DNA of 19,962 nucleotides from Candidatus Omnitrophota bacterium (GTDB lineage: Bacteria; Omnitrophota; Gorgyraeia; Gorgyraeales; Gorgyraeaceae), in assembly GCA_026387215.1 (NCBI GenBank), contig JAPLMC010000032.1, positions 1-19,962 on the forward strand, written 5' to 3'. The notes beneath the pieces were generated by a model, which did no database searches, was not told where the DNA came from, and was given only the letters and a program-made list of their open reading frames with translations. The translations under genes and the position numbers were made by a program. This document shows positions 1 through 8,290 of the stretch, piece by piece (the first letter of the stretch is position 1; every line of letters begins with the position of its first letter).

Positions 1-1
1 G

Positions 2-1243
2 ATTGACCCGAAGGTAAGGACTCCATATGGCGGGGATTTTCAGATGGTTAAAAGCCTTGAAATTGTAGACGATTATACATTAAAGGTTTTTTACAAAGAG
101 CCTTTTTCTCCAGGACTTGCGAGTTGGGGCATGAATATCATGCCTAGCCATTTATTAGAAAAGGAAGACCTTAATACCACTAAATTTGCAAGAAATCCTA
201 TCGGAACAGGGCCGTATAAATTTAAATTATGGAAAACCGGCGAGAAAGTGGAGTTGGTTTCAAACCACGATTATTTTGAAGGCAGGCCTTGTATAAACCG
301 GTATATCTATAGGATTATACCTGACACTGCCGCAATGTTTCTTGAATTAAGGGCTCAGGCAGTTGATTATACATCTTTAACGCCTATACAATTTAGGCGC
401 CAGACAGAGACGGAATTTTTCAAAAAGAATTTTCAGAGGTTTAATTTTCCGAGTTTTGGTTATACTTACATGGGCTATAATTTAAATGACCCTAAATTTA
501 AAGATGTGAATGTAAGAAGAGCTATAAATTATGCTGTAAATAAAGAGGAGATTATAAACGGGGTGCTTCTTGGGCTTGGCAGGGTTTCTACAGGACCTTT
601 TATAGCGAATTCATGGGCGTATAATAAAGACGTAAAACCTCTTGAGTATAACCCTGAAAAAGCGAAGGAGCTTTTAAGAGATGCTGGCTGGCTGGATAAG
701 GACGGAGACGGCATTTTAGAAAAAGATGGGATAAAATTTATATTCACAGTTATTACCAATCAAGGCAATGATGAACGCAAGATGGTCCTGGAGATAATAC
801 AAAGGAGACTTAAAGAAGTTGGGATTGAAGTCAAGATAAAGATAATAGAGTGGAGCGCATTTGTGAGCGAATTTATAGATAAGAGACGGTTTGAGGCTAT
901 TCTTTTAGGCTGGGGCCTGTCTCTGGATCCTGACATATATGACATATGGCATTCGTCAAAAACAAAACAAGGAGAGTTTAATTTTATAGGTTATTCCAAT
1001 GAAGAGGTGGACAGATTGCTTTTGGAAGGCAGGCGGACATTCGATCAAGAAGAACGGAAGAAAATATATCACAGGATACATGAAATTTTATACGACGAAC
1101 AGCCTTATCTATTTTTATATGCTCCGGACGCCTTACCTATTTTACACTCCAGGTTTAAAGGCATAGAAGTAGGACCTGGTGGTATAGGACATAACTTTAT
1201 TAAGTGGTACGTGCCAAAAAATGAGCAAAGATATATACGATAA
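2..1243 (+). CDS. Peptide ABC transporter substrate-binding protein (SBP_bac_5), 5' partial
   Basis: This is the C-terminal ~413 residues of an extracytoplasmic family-5 solute-binding protein of the Opp/Dpp type. The frame is open back to base 2, so the true start and signal peptide lie outside the window; family members are usually 500-560 residues. Family hallmarks visible are the GTGPYKFK segment, a YN.N.P..KD..VRRAINYAVNKEEI block, the NPEKAKELL.DAGW..KDGDG segment and a YSNEEVD..L block. The protein would capture a peptide or similar oligomer and deliver it to the OppBC/DF proteins encoded downstream at 2789-6465. The next gene starts at 1221 inside its last codons. The ligand cannot be told from sequence; family members also bind nickel, dipeptides and sugars. 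Confidence 0.93.
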   Translation: MDPKVRTPYGGDFQMVKSLEIVDDYTLKVFYKEPFSPGLASWGMNIMPSHLLEKEDLNTTKFARNPIGTGPYKFKLWKTGEKVELVSNHDYFEGRPCINRYIYRIIPDTAAMFLELRAQAVDYTSLTPIQFRRQTETEFFKKNFQRFNFPSFGYTYMGYNLNDPKFKDVNVRRAINYAVNKEEIINGVLLGLGRVSTGPFIANSWAYNKDVKPLEYNPEKAKELLRDAGWLDKDGDGILEKDGIKFIFTVITNQGNDERKMVLEIIQRRLKEVGIEVKIKIIEWSAFVSEFIDKRRFEAILLGWGLSLDPDIYDIWHSSKTKQGEFNFIGYSNEEVDRLLLEGRRTFDQEERKKIYHRIHEILYDEQPYLFLYAPDALPILHSRFKGIEVGPGGIGHNFIKWYVPKNEQRYIR

Positions 1244-2792
1244 AGAAGCTAAAAATTGGGTATATATGCTTTTAATAATATTCTTAGGCTTCCTTGTATA
1301 CGCCAATTCTTTAAACGGCAAGTTTATATGGGATGATGACGCCCTGATAAAAGATAATGTAAATATACGCAGCTTGCACAATATGGAAAATTTTTTTGTT
1401 AACGATTCAACCAATATTGCAAAACCTATTTTTTATCGTCCATTTCAGATGATCACTTATGCGGCAGATTATTCTGTATGGAAGCTGAATTTCAGAGGCT
1501 ACCATCTTACAAGTATATTGCTCCATATTTTAACGGCTTTGCTACTTTACTGGTTGGTCAGCATCCTTTGCAAAGATGCGTTTATTGCTTTGCTCGCAAG
1601 TATGTTTTTTGTTGTTCACCCTGTTCATACTGAAGCTGTTGCTTATATATCAGGCCGCTCGGATTCGCTGGCTGGTATTTTTATGCTCCTTTCTTTCATC
1701 TTTTATATAAAAAGAGTTTACGCAGGAAAGATAAGCTTTTATATACTTATGATTTTGTCGTATATAGGAGCTCTTTTATCCAGAGAAACAACCTTAATCC
1801 TGCCGCTGTTATTGTTAGCCTATCATTGTGTTTTCAAGGAGAAGATTAGACTTAAGGATTTTTTTACTTTTTTAATAGTTAGTTTTATTTATATTGCATT
1901 AATTATTTTTATTCTACCTCCAGTAAATTCCTATACGACTTTTTTTCAGCGGCTGCCAGGTTTTTTTGTAGCTGTAGCTAGTTACATAAGGCTTTTAATA
2001 TTGCCGTTTTGGCTTCATATGGGATATGGAATAAAACTATTTAATTTAACCGACCCGAAGGCTATTGCAGGTATTATAGCGCTGGTTTTTCTTTTATTTT
2101 ACGTTCTGAAGAATAAGAATCGGAAAAGAATCATTGTTTTTTCCATACTCTGGTTTTTGATAGCGCTTCTGCCAGTTTCTAATTTATATCCTGTTAATGC
2201 ATATATGAGCGAGCACTGGCTTTATATACCATCTGTAGGTTTTTTTATGATATTGTCAGGTAGCCTGAGTAGCGTATACAGGATTAAAAGGTTTCATGCA
2301 GCGGGTATGGCGTTAATTATAGGACTGTTGGTTTTTTATTCTTATCTGACGATTAAACAGAATAAATACTGGAGAACGCCTGTAGATTTTTATAACAAGA
2401 CTATAAAATACGCTCCGGATGACTGGAGATTATATGTTAATCTTGGCAATGCGTACATAAATATTGGCAAAAATGAAAAAGCAGTAGCCTCATATAAAAA
2501 AGCTTTGGCCGTAAATCCAAATGCTTCTCCAGTATATATTAGCCTTGGCATTGTATATAATAACGCAGGCAGAAAAAAAGAAGCTATAGCTATGTTCAGG
2601 AAGGCTCTGAAGATTAATCCAGAATACGCAACTGCATATTTCTGTTTATCTAAGGCATGTTTTTATGAAAAACAGTATAGTTTAGCTATTAAATATTGCG
2701 ATAAGGCTATAGAACTAGGATTTACAATCCCGGTTAAATTTTTGGAAAATTTAAGAGAATATAAAAATTATAAAGGCCTAGGGCTGAAATGA
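1221..2792 (+). CDS. TMTC/GT-C-like multi-pass membrane protein with C-terminal TPRs
   Basis: The product has 523 residues. A first hydrophobic helix (about residues 13-30) is followed by a loop containing WDDD (37-40), the acidic position used by GT-C glycosyltransferases such as PMT, ArnT and TMTC. Many further hydrophobic segments run to about residue 365. Roughly residues 396-500 form three TPR units with the typical W/Y-LG-Y-G-A-ALxxxP spacing. In characterised relatives the membrane part transfers a sugar from a lipid-phosphate donor to proteins or envelope polymers and the TPRs bind partners; here that role is inferred. The gene overlaps the binding-protein gene by 23 bases and the permease gene by an ATGA, so it is translated as part of the transporter operon. 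A paralogue lies at 6462-8249. Donor and acceptor are unknown. Confidence 0.85.
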   Translation: MSKDIYDKEAKNWVYMLLIIFLGFLVYANSLNGKFIWDDDALIKDNVNIRSLHNMENFFVNDSTNIAKPIFYRPFQMITYAADYSVWKLNFRGYHLTSILLHILTALLLYWLVSILCKDAFIALLASMFFVVHPVHTEAVAYISGRSDSLAGIFMLLSFIFYIKRVYAGKISFYILMILSYIGALLSRETTLILPLLLLAYHCVFKEKIRLKDFFTFLIVSFIYIALIIFILPPVNSYTTFFQRLPGFFVAVASYIRLLILPFWLHMGYGIKLFNLTDPKAIAGIIALVFLLFYVLKNKNRKRIIVFSILWFLIALLPVSNLYPVNAYMSEHWLYIPSVGFFMILSGSLSSVYRIKRFHAAGMALIIGLLVFYSYLTIKQNKYWRTPVDFYNKTIKYAPDDWRLYVNLGNAYINIGKNEKAVASYKKALAVNPNASPVYISLGIVYNNAGRKKEAIAMFRKALKINPEYATAYFCLSKACFYEKQYSLAIKYCDKAIELGFTIPVKFLENLREYKNYKGLGLK

Positions 2793-3760
2793 ACAAGTTT
2801 ATTTTAAAAAGAATAATGGGTCTGATTTTTCTTTTGTTTGGCATAACTGTTGTTACTTTTATCGTCATACATATTGCGCCAGGAAAACCCACTGATCTAG
2901 AGGCGCAGTTTAACCCAAAGGTTTCAATGGAGGCCAGAGAAAGGATATCTCATTTATATGGCTTGGATAAGCCGCTAGCCATTCAATATATTGAATGGCT
3001 AAAAAGAGTTGTAAGGCTTGATTTTGGTATTTCTTTTATGGATTCAAGGCCTGTGATGCAGAAGATACTAGAGCGTATTCCTATTACTCTTACAATAGAG
3101 CTGATCTCAATTGTTCTGATATTATTAATTGGTATACCGATAGGCGTAATTTCAGCGGTTAAAGAAGGAAGTTTTTACGATAAATTTATGACAGTTTTTG
3201 TATTTATAGGTTTTGCAGCTCCGACTTTCTGGCTGAGTCTTATACTTATGGATTTTATAGGCGTAAGATGGGGGTTATTGCCGATATCTGGCATAAAGTC
3301 TTTAGAATTTGAAAAATTTGGATTTCTTGAGAAAGCCATTGATATATCAAAACACCTTGTTTTGCCAGTGCTTGTTTCAGCTTTCGGAGGCCTTGCAGGA
3401 ATTTCGCGGTATATGAGAAGCAGCATGTTGAATGTTTTAAAACAGGATTATATCCGGACTGCTAGGGCAAAAGGCTTGACAGAAAAAGAAGTTCTTTATA
3501 AGCACGCGTTGAAAAACGCACTTTTACCTGTTGTAACCATACTTGGGTTATCTGTGCCAGGGCTTATTGGAGGCAGTGTTATTTTTGAATCTATATTTAG
3601 CATCCCAGGCATGGGTAGGCTTTTTTATGAGTCAGTAATGGCAAGAGATTATCCTGTAATAATGGGGGTTCTGGTAATTGGAGCTATTCTCACGCTTTTA
3701 GGAAACCTATTAGCAGATATCTCATATGCAGCTGTTGATCCGCGTATAAAGTTGGAATAA
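2789..3760 (+). CDS. Oligopeptide/dipeptide ABC transporter permease, OppB/DppB type
   Basis: This is the first inner-membrane permease of the peptide transporter. The 323-residue length is normal for the family. The N-terminal helix (about 8-30) is followed by the IAPGKPTD region and the LYGLDKPL...Y segment typical of OppB/DppB. The cytoplasmic EAA coupling loop, which docks on the ATPases, is at about residues 220-246 (DYIRTARAKGL...HALKNALLP). The C-terminus ends with the family pattern ADISYAAVDPRI. The start codon overlaps the preceding stop as ATGA, indicating translational coupling. It would pair with the OppC-like protein at 3845 and the ATPases at 4678 and 5680. Confidence 0.95.
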   Translation: MNKFILKRIMGLIFLLFGITVVTFIVIHIAPGKPTDLEAQFNPKVSMEARERISHLYGLDKPLAIQYIEWLKRVVRLDFGISFMDSRPVMQKILERIPITLTIELISIVLILLIGIPIGVISAVKEGSFYDKFMTVFVFIGFAAPTFWLSLILMDFIGVRWGLLPISGIKSLEFEKFGFLEKAIDISKHLVLPVLVSAFGGLAGISRYMRSSMLNVLKQDYIRTARAKGLTEKEVLYKHALKNALLPVVTILGLSVPGLIGGSVIFESIFSIPGMGRLFYESVMARDYPVIMGVLVIGAILTLLGNLLADISYAAVDPRIKLE

Positions 3761-3777
3761 TATTATGTAACAGGCAG

Positions 3778-3828
3778 CAGGTATCAGGTAACAGGTAAAA
3801 GCATAAAAAACATGATACCTGTTACTTG
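3778..3828. repeat. Imperfect palindromic/short direct repeat between oppB and oppC
   Basis: The 84-base gap holds a CAGGTA-type direct repeat in tandem, then a complementary copy. CAGGTAACAGGTA (3785-3797) can pair with TACCTGTTACTTG (3816-3828) with one mismatch. CAGGTATCA (3778-3786) can alternatively pair exactly with 3813-3821. It looks like a short palindromic intergenic element rather than a terminator, since no T-run follows and the operon continues. Confidence 0.6.
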
Positions 3829-3844
3829 AGACAAGGATTGGAAT

Positions 3845-4639
3845 ATGAATAAATTAACTGTATTTGGGCTTTGCATTGTTGGATTTTTTATGGTGATCGC
3901 TATCTTTGCGCCTATAATAGCGCCTTATAATCCAGGGCAGATTGATATTAAAAATATACTTACAGCTCCTTCTTATTCGCATATTTTCGGGACAGATAGC
4001 CTAGGAAGGGACCTGTTTTCTAGGATGGTTTATGGGACTAGAATATCTTTAATGGTAGGCTTCATAGCAGTTGGCATTGCTAGCCTGATAGGTATAGCTC
4101 TTGGCGCAATGGCGGGTTATTACGGTAAATGGGTAGACGTTATTATTATGAGATTCATAGATATAATGCTTTGCTTTCCTACATTTTTTCTGATACTTGC
4201 TGTAATTGCGCTGCTAGAGCCAAGCATAATCAATATAATGATAATAATAGGCGCTACAAGTTGGATGGGTATGGCGCGGCTTATGCGCGCAGAGATATTA
4301 AGTTTAAAGGAAAGAGATTTTATATACGCTGAAAGAGCGATAGGCGCAAGTGACCTTAGAATAATAGCTCGGCATCTTATTCCGAATGCAATGGCTCCTG
4401 TATTGGTAAGCGTAACTCTTGGGATAGCGGGCGCTATTTTAGTAGAATCCAGTTTGAGCTTTTTGGGTATAGGCGTTCAACCGCCTACACCAAGCTGGGG
4501 CAATATCCTTAGTGAAGGGAAAGCTGTCATGGGAGCTGGCTGGTGGATGATGGTGTTTCCAGGTTTGGCGATTTTTATAACAGTATTGGGGTATAATTTA
4601 CTAGGTGAGGGAATAAGAGAAAAGCTTTTAAAATCATAA
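3845..4639 (+). CDS. Oligopeptide/dipeptide ABC transporter permease, OppC/DppC type
   Basis: This is the second inner-membrane permease of the peptide transporter, 264 residues, at the short end for the family. An N-terminal membrane helix (about 5-26) leads to the PYNP segment and the GTDSLGRDLFSR block (49-60) that defines the OppC/DppC group. The EAA coupling loop is at about 158-184 (DFIYAERAIGAS...HLIPNAMAP), followed by the ESSLSFLGIGVQPPTPSWG segment. An AAGGA ribosome-binding sequence at 3834-3838 supports the ATG at 3845. It should form a heterodimer with the protein at 2789-3760. Confidence 0.95.
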   Translation: MNKLTVFGLCIVGFFMVIAIFAPIIAPYNPGQIDIKNILTAPSYSHIFGTDSLGRDLFSRMVYGTRISLMVGFIAVGIASLIGIALGAMAGYYGKWVDVIIMRFIDIMLCFPTFFLILAVIALLEPSIINIMIIIGATSWMGMARLMRAEILSLKERDFIYAERAIGASDLRIIARHLIPNAMAPVLVSVTLGIAGAILVESSLSFLGIGVQPPTPSWGNILSEGKAVMGAGWWMMVFPGLAIFITVLGYNLLGEGIREKLLKS

Positions 4640-4648
4640 ACCTATGGT

Positions 4649-4663
4649 CAACCTGGCAGGTTG
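4649..4663. repeat. Small perfect hairpin between oppC and oppD
   Basis: CAACCT (4649-4654) and AGGTTG (4658-4663) are exact complements around a GGC loop, in the 38-base gap. The CAACCT/AGGTTG core recurs in the larger palindromes at 9473 and 9982. There is no T-run, so it is probably not an intrinsic terminator. Confidence 0.5.
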
Positions 4664-4677
4664 CCCAGATAAAACAT

Positions 4678-5625
4678 ATGCTGTTGCAGATAAAAAATCT
4701 AAAAGTTGATTATGGAAACATAGAAGTTGTACGCGGGGTCGACTTGTATATTAATAAAGGAGAGTGCGTGGGGATTATAGGCGAATCAGGCTGTGGTAAA
4801 ACTACAGTAGGTTTGAGTATAACAAAACTTATACCTGAGAGAAAAGGTAATATAAGCTCAGGAGAAATTTTATTAGAGGATAGGGATATATTAAAATTAG
4901 ATCCTGAGGAGTTAAGAAAAATAAGAGGTAAAAAGATTTCGTATGTATTTCAAGAACCATTTAGTTCTTTAAATCCTGTTTTTACAATATATGAGCAGAT
5001 AAAAGAAGTGCTTGAAGATAAAAAAGATACTAATAGCCAGATTGTTGAGCTATTTAAAAGTGTTGGCCTAGAAAAAATAATTGGTAAAAAAAATATTTAT
5101 CCTCATGAACTGTCAGGAGGTATGCAACAAAGGGCAATGATAGCAATGGCAATAGCTTCTAACCCAAGCTTAGTAGTTTTAGATGAGCCTACTACAGCGC
5201 TTGATGTAACTATCCAACATCAGATACTTGACCTTATAGCAGAGCTTAAGAATAGAATGAATCTATCTATTTTATTTATATCCCATGACCTCAGGATAGT
5301 TTTCAGTATAGCTGATAAGATTGGCATCATGTATGCTGGAAAAATTGTTGAATATGGGCCAAAAGAAAAAATTAGTTCTAATCCGGCTCATCCTTACACG
5401 ATCGGCCTTATAGATTCAATACCGTCATTTGAACATAGAAAGAAACTTTTTAATGCAATAGGAGGCAGGGCGCCTTTATTCTCTGATTTGCCCAAAGGCT
5501 GCAAATTTTATCCTAGGTGCAGGTTTAGAATAGATAAATGCTTAGAAAAAGAACCTGAATTAGAATTGGTTTCAGACAACCATGTATCGCGTTGTATAAG
5601 AATAGCTTATATTGTTTCAGTGTAA
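4678..5625 (+). CDS. Oligopeptide/dipeptide ABC transporter ATPase, OppD/DppD type
   Basis: This cytoplasmic ATPase energises the peptide importer. All nucleotide-binding motifs are intact: Walker A GESGCGKTT (35-43), Q-loop FQEP (91-94), signature LSGGMQQR (145-152), Walker B VVLDEP (166-171) and the H-loop histidine at 203. The C-terminal oligopeptide-transporter extension (about 235-315) is present and has the four-cysteine pattern C275, C281, C288, C306, which in this family can bind an iron-sulfur cluster. Length (315) is normal. It should form a heterodimer with the OppF-like subunit encoded next. Confidence 0.95.
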   Translation: MLLQIKNLKVDYGNIEVVRGVDLYINKGECVGIIGESGCGKTTVGLSITKLIPERKGNISSGEILLEDRDILKLDPEELRKIRGKKISYVFQEPFSSLNPVFTIYEQIKEVLEDKKDTNSQIVELFKSVGLEKIIGKKNIYPHELSGGMQQRAMIAMAIASNPSLVVLDEPTTALDVTIQHQILDLIAELKNRMNLSILFISHDLRIVFSIADKIGIMYAGKIVEYGPKEKISSNPAHPYTIGLIDSIPSFEHRKKLFNAIGGRAPLFSDLPKGCKFYPRCRFRIDKCLEKEPELELVSDNHVSRCIRIAYIVSV

Positions 5626-5638
5626 TTATTCCTTAACC

Positions 5639-5657
5639 AATTTTGTCTGTCAAAATT
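5639..5657. repeat. Small inverted repeat between oppD and oppF
   Basis: AATTTTG (5639-5645) and CAAAATT (5651-5657) are exact complements around a five-base loop, in the 54-base gap. It may be a weak RNA hairpin; no regulatory role can be assigned. Confidence 0.35.
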
Positions 5658-5679
5658 CTGTGGCGAACGAAATTCAAAG

Positions 5680-6465
5680 ATGACTATGCATCTGGAATTA
5701 TTAAAAATAGATAGTTTACATAAAACTTTCAAGAAACATAAAGTCACTGCAGTAGATAATGCTAGCTTCTCTATTTTTAAAGGTGAGGTGCTGGGACTTG
5801 TAGGAGAATCAGGGTGTGGGAAGAGCACGCTTGCAAAATTAATATTGCGCCTTATTGATGCGGATAAAGGCAGTATCTTTTATAAAAATAAGGATTTATT
5901 AAAAATCTCTAATGGTGATATGAGAAAAGCGCGTAAGGATCTGCAAATAATATTTCAAGATCCATATGCGTCTTTGGATCCCAGTATGAGGATAGGAGAA
6001 GTAATAGAAGAGGTTTATAGTATCCATAAAAATGTTTCTTGGCATGAAAGAAAAAATAAAACAATAGAGCTTCTGGAAACAGTAGGGCTTGGAGAAAGCT
6101 ATTTAAATAGGCTTCCTTCAGAGCTTTCAGGTGGAGAACGCCAGCGGGCAGGTATTGCAAGGACTCTTGCAACTGACCCGGAATTTATTATATGTGATGA
6201 GCCTGTCTCAAGCCTTGATATATCTATTCAGGCGCAGATTCTGAATCTCCTCATAGAGCTGCAGAAAAGAAAAAATCTTACCTATCTATTTATAAGCCAT
6301 GATCTTGGGATAATTGCCAGCGTATGTGACAGGGTAATAGTTATGCGTTCTGGTAAATTTGTTGAAGAAGGGCAATGCGAAGCTATTTTTATAAATCCCA
6401 AACATGATTATACAAAAGAGTTACTGACCTCCAGCATCGGCTTTCTAGATAAAAAACCAAAATGA
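5680..6465 (+). CDS. Oligopeptide/dipeptide ABC transporter ATPase, OppF/DppF type
   Basis: This is the second ATPase of the peptide importer. Motifs are intact: Walker A GESGCGKST (42-50), Q-loop FQDP (92-95), signature LSGGERQR (149-156), Walker B IICDEP (170-175) and the H-loop histidine at 207. At 261 residues it lacks most of the ~60-residue C-terminal extension with cysteines found in typical OppF/DppF (about 320 residues). The cluster-binding tail is therefore present only in the OppD partner. The start is uncertain: ATGs at 5680 and 5686 are both in frame and neither has a clear ribosome-binding sequence. The stop overlaps the next start as ATGA. Confidence 0.93.
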   Translation: MTMHLELLKIDSLHKTFKKHKVTAVDNASFSIFKGEVLGLVGESGCGKSTLAKLILRLIDADKGSIFYKNKDLLKISNGDMRKARKDLQIIFQDPYASLDPSMRIGEVIEEVYSIHKNVSWHERKNKTIELLETVGLGESYLNRLPSELSGGERQRAGIARTLATDPEFIICDEPVSSLDISIQAQILNLLIELQKRKNLTYLFISHDLGIIASVCDRVIVMRSGKFVEEGQCEAIFINPKHDYTKELLTSSIGFLDKKPK

Positions 6466-8249
6466 AAAGTGCTCCATTTTATAAAAATAATACTTTTAGA
6501 GTTCTTGTGTTAATAGGAATTGTTACATTAATAGTATACTTTAATTCCTTGTTTAATATGTTTGTTATGGATGATTTTTCTGTTATTGTACAGAATGATT
6601 TTGTAAAAACATGGAAAAATTTTCCCGCTATTTTTACAAAGGCCTATATGACCTCGCCATTACAGTTGGCTTATTTGGAAATATTCAATATAGGTTCAGG
6701 AGAAATAACATATCGCCCATTGGTTACAGCATCTTATTTTTTGGACTATGCTATTTGGAAACTTAATCCTTTCGGATATCATCTTACGAATATATTTTTG
6801 CATGTTTTGAATGTGATGTTGATTTATTTTTTTATTAGTTTAATAGCAAAAAACAAAAAAATCGCATTGCTTGCTTCTTTGCTATTTGCAGTTCATCCGG
6901 TCAATGTAGAGGCTGTGAACTGCATATCATTTAGGGAAGATTTATTAACATTTTTATTTTTTATTTTATCATTTATTTTTTATATCAAATTGGATTGTTG
7001 TAATGGAATAAAAAGATTTTATTGCTATCTTGGATCGATTATATTTTACCTATTCGCTCTTTTTTCTAAAGAGATGGCTATTACTTTGCCTTTTTTGCTT
7101 ATATTATATGATTATTTTTTTGTATCTAAAGATAAGACGAAAAATATTTTTTATTCTTTAAAAACCCGTTACGCAGGGTATATTCTCGCCACTTTATTGT
7201 ATTTATGTATTTGGGTTTTATTTAAAAGGTATGTTAATACATCTTTGATAGATTTTTCGTATCAAGGTGGGAATTTTTATACGAACATTCTTACTATGCT
7301 AAGGGTGATTACGATTTATATAGGTTGGCTGTTTGTGCCGATAAATATACATCATGCTTTACCGGATCCACAGCTGATTGTGCGTTCAGTATTGAGTTTA
7401 GAAAGTATATTTTCATTAGCTATTCTTATGACAATTTTTTTTATTGCCATTAAAATACATAATCGATTAAAGGAAATTTCATTTGGCATATTCTGGTTTT
7501 TTATCGCACTGCTTCCAATATGCAACATAATTCCTATAGCAAATATAATTGCAAGCCGTTATTTATATATCCCGGCAGTGGGGTATTGTTTTATATTAGC
7601 GATAATACTATCTAAATTAACGCAGGTAAATTTTTCTTTTATTTCCAGAGATACTGTGCGAAGGGTAACAATAGAAATAGTTATACTGCTTCTATTGTTT
7701 TATTCCATGGTTACTGTTATAAAAAGTGTCGCATGGAAAAATAACTTAGCTTTGTGGCAGGAACTTGTTGAAAGATATCCAAAGAATTCAGATGCTCATA
7801 GAAGTTTAGGAAATTTTTTTAGAGAGAGCGGTATTTTGGATAAAGCTATAAATGAATACAAGATTGCATTGCGATTAAATTCTCATATCGCTGCTAATTA
7901 CAATGGATTGGGAATTTGTTATTATTACAAAGGAGATATAAATAAAGCTATCAAGATATTCAAAAAGGCGCTGATTTTAAGCCCTAATTTATTAACGGAG
8001 GTTTATAACAACCTCGGCAGTATGCTGGCATATAAAGGATTACATAAGGAAGCTGTATTTTATTACAAACAAGCTATAATGGTCGATTCCAAATATATTT
8101 TATCATATAAAAATCTTGGATCTGCATATGCTAAAATGAAGGATTGGGATGAGGCAAGAAAAATTTTACAAAAGGGGTTATTAATAAATCCAGAGGATAA
8201 AGACATAAAAACTAAACTAGAACAGTTGACACTGATAGCCCAACATTAA
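6462..8249 (+). CDS. Second TMTC/GT-C-like membrane protein with four C-terminal TPRs
   Basis: This 595-residue paralogue of the protein at 1221-2792 has the same layout. A first helix (about 12-30) is followed by a loop with MDD (36-38) in place of WDDD. A shared block around Y-R-P-L..A-S-Y-F-L-D-Y..W-K-L-N...GYHLTN matches the paralogue closely. Many more helices run to about residue 425. Four TPR units follow (about 440-590) with the N-LG-Y-G..A..Y-ALxxxP pattern. It starts inside the oppF-like stop (ATGA), so it is coupled to the transporter operon and is its last gene. A lipid-linked sugar transfer role is inferred from the GT-C fold; the partner bound by the TPRs is unknown. Confidence 0.85.
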   Translation: MKSAPFYKNNTFRVLVLIGIVTLIVYFNSLFNMFVMDDFSVIVQNDFVKTWKNFPAIFTKAYMTSPLQLAYLEIFNIGSGEITYRPLVTASYFLDYAIWKLNPFGYHLTNIFLHVLNVMLIYFFISLIAKNKKIALLASLLFAVHPVNVEAVNCISFREDLLTFLFFILSFIFYIKLDCCNGIKRFYCYLGSIIFYLFALFSKEMAITLPFLLILYDYFFVSKDKTKNIFYSLKTRYAGYILATLLYLCIWVLFKRYVNTSLIDFSYQGGNFYTNILTMLRVITIYIGWLFVPINIHHALPDPQLIVRSVLSLESIFSLAILMTIFFIAIKIHNRLKEISFGIFWFFIALLPICNIIPIANIIASRYLYIPAVGYCFILAIILSKLTQVNFSFISRDTVRRVTIEIVILLLLFYSMVTVIKSVAWKNNLALWQELVERYPKNSDAHRSLGNFFRESGILDKAINEYKIALRLNSHIAANYNGLGICYYYKGDINKAIKIFKKALILSPNLLTEVYNNLGSMLAYKGLHKEAVFYYKQAIMVDSKYILSYKNLGSAYAKMKDWDEARKILQKGLLINPEDKDIKTKLEQLTLIAQH

Positions 8250-8252
8250 AAT

Positions 8253-8281
8253 TTGCATTTTATTCAGGATTATTGTATAAT
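8253..8281 (+). promoter_or_regulatory. Sigma-70-type promoter for glgC
   Basis: TTGCAT (8253-8258) and TATAAT (8276-8281) are 17 bases apart, an ideal spacing, just after the stop of the upstream gene. Only nine bases separate the -10 box from the ATG at 8291, so the transcript would be leaderless or nearly so. A weaker alternative, TTGACA at 8226 with TAAAAT at 8247 (15-base gap), could give a ~30-base leader. Confidence 0.6.
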
Positions 8282-8290
8282 AAATTCCTT

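Noticed and set aside
722..760. EF-hand-like DKDGDGILEKDG motif in the binding protein
   Set aside because: This DGDG segment is a common feature of family-5 binding proteins and is not followed by an EF-hand helix.
8273..8290. Upstream TTG start for glgC
   Set aside because: It lies within the promoter's -10 region, has no ribosome-binding sequence, and adds residues not needed before the conserved N-terminal strand.
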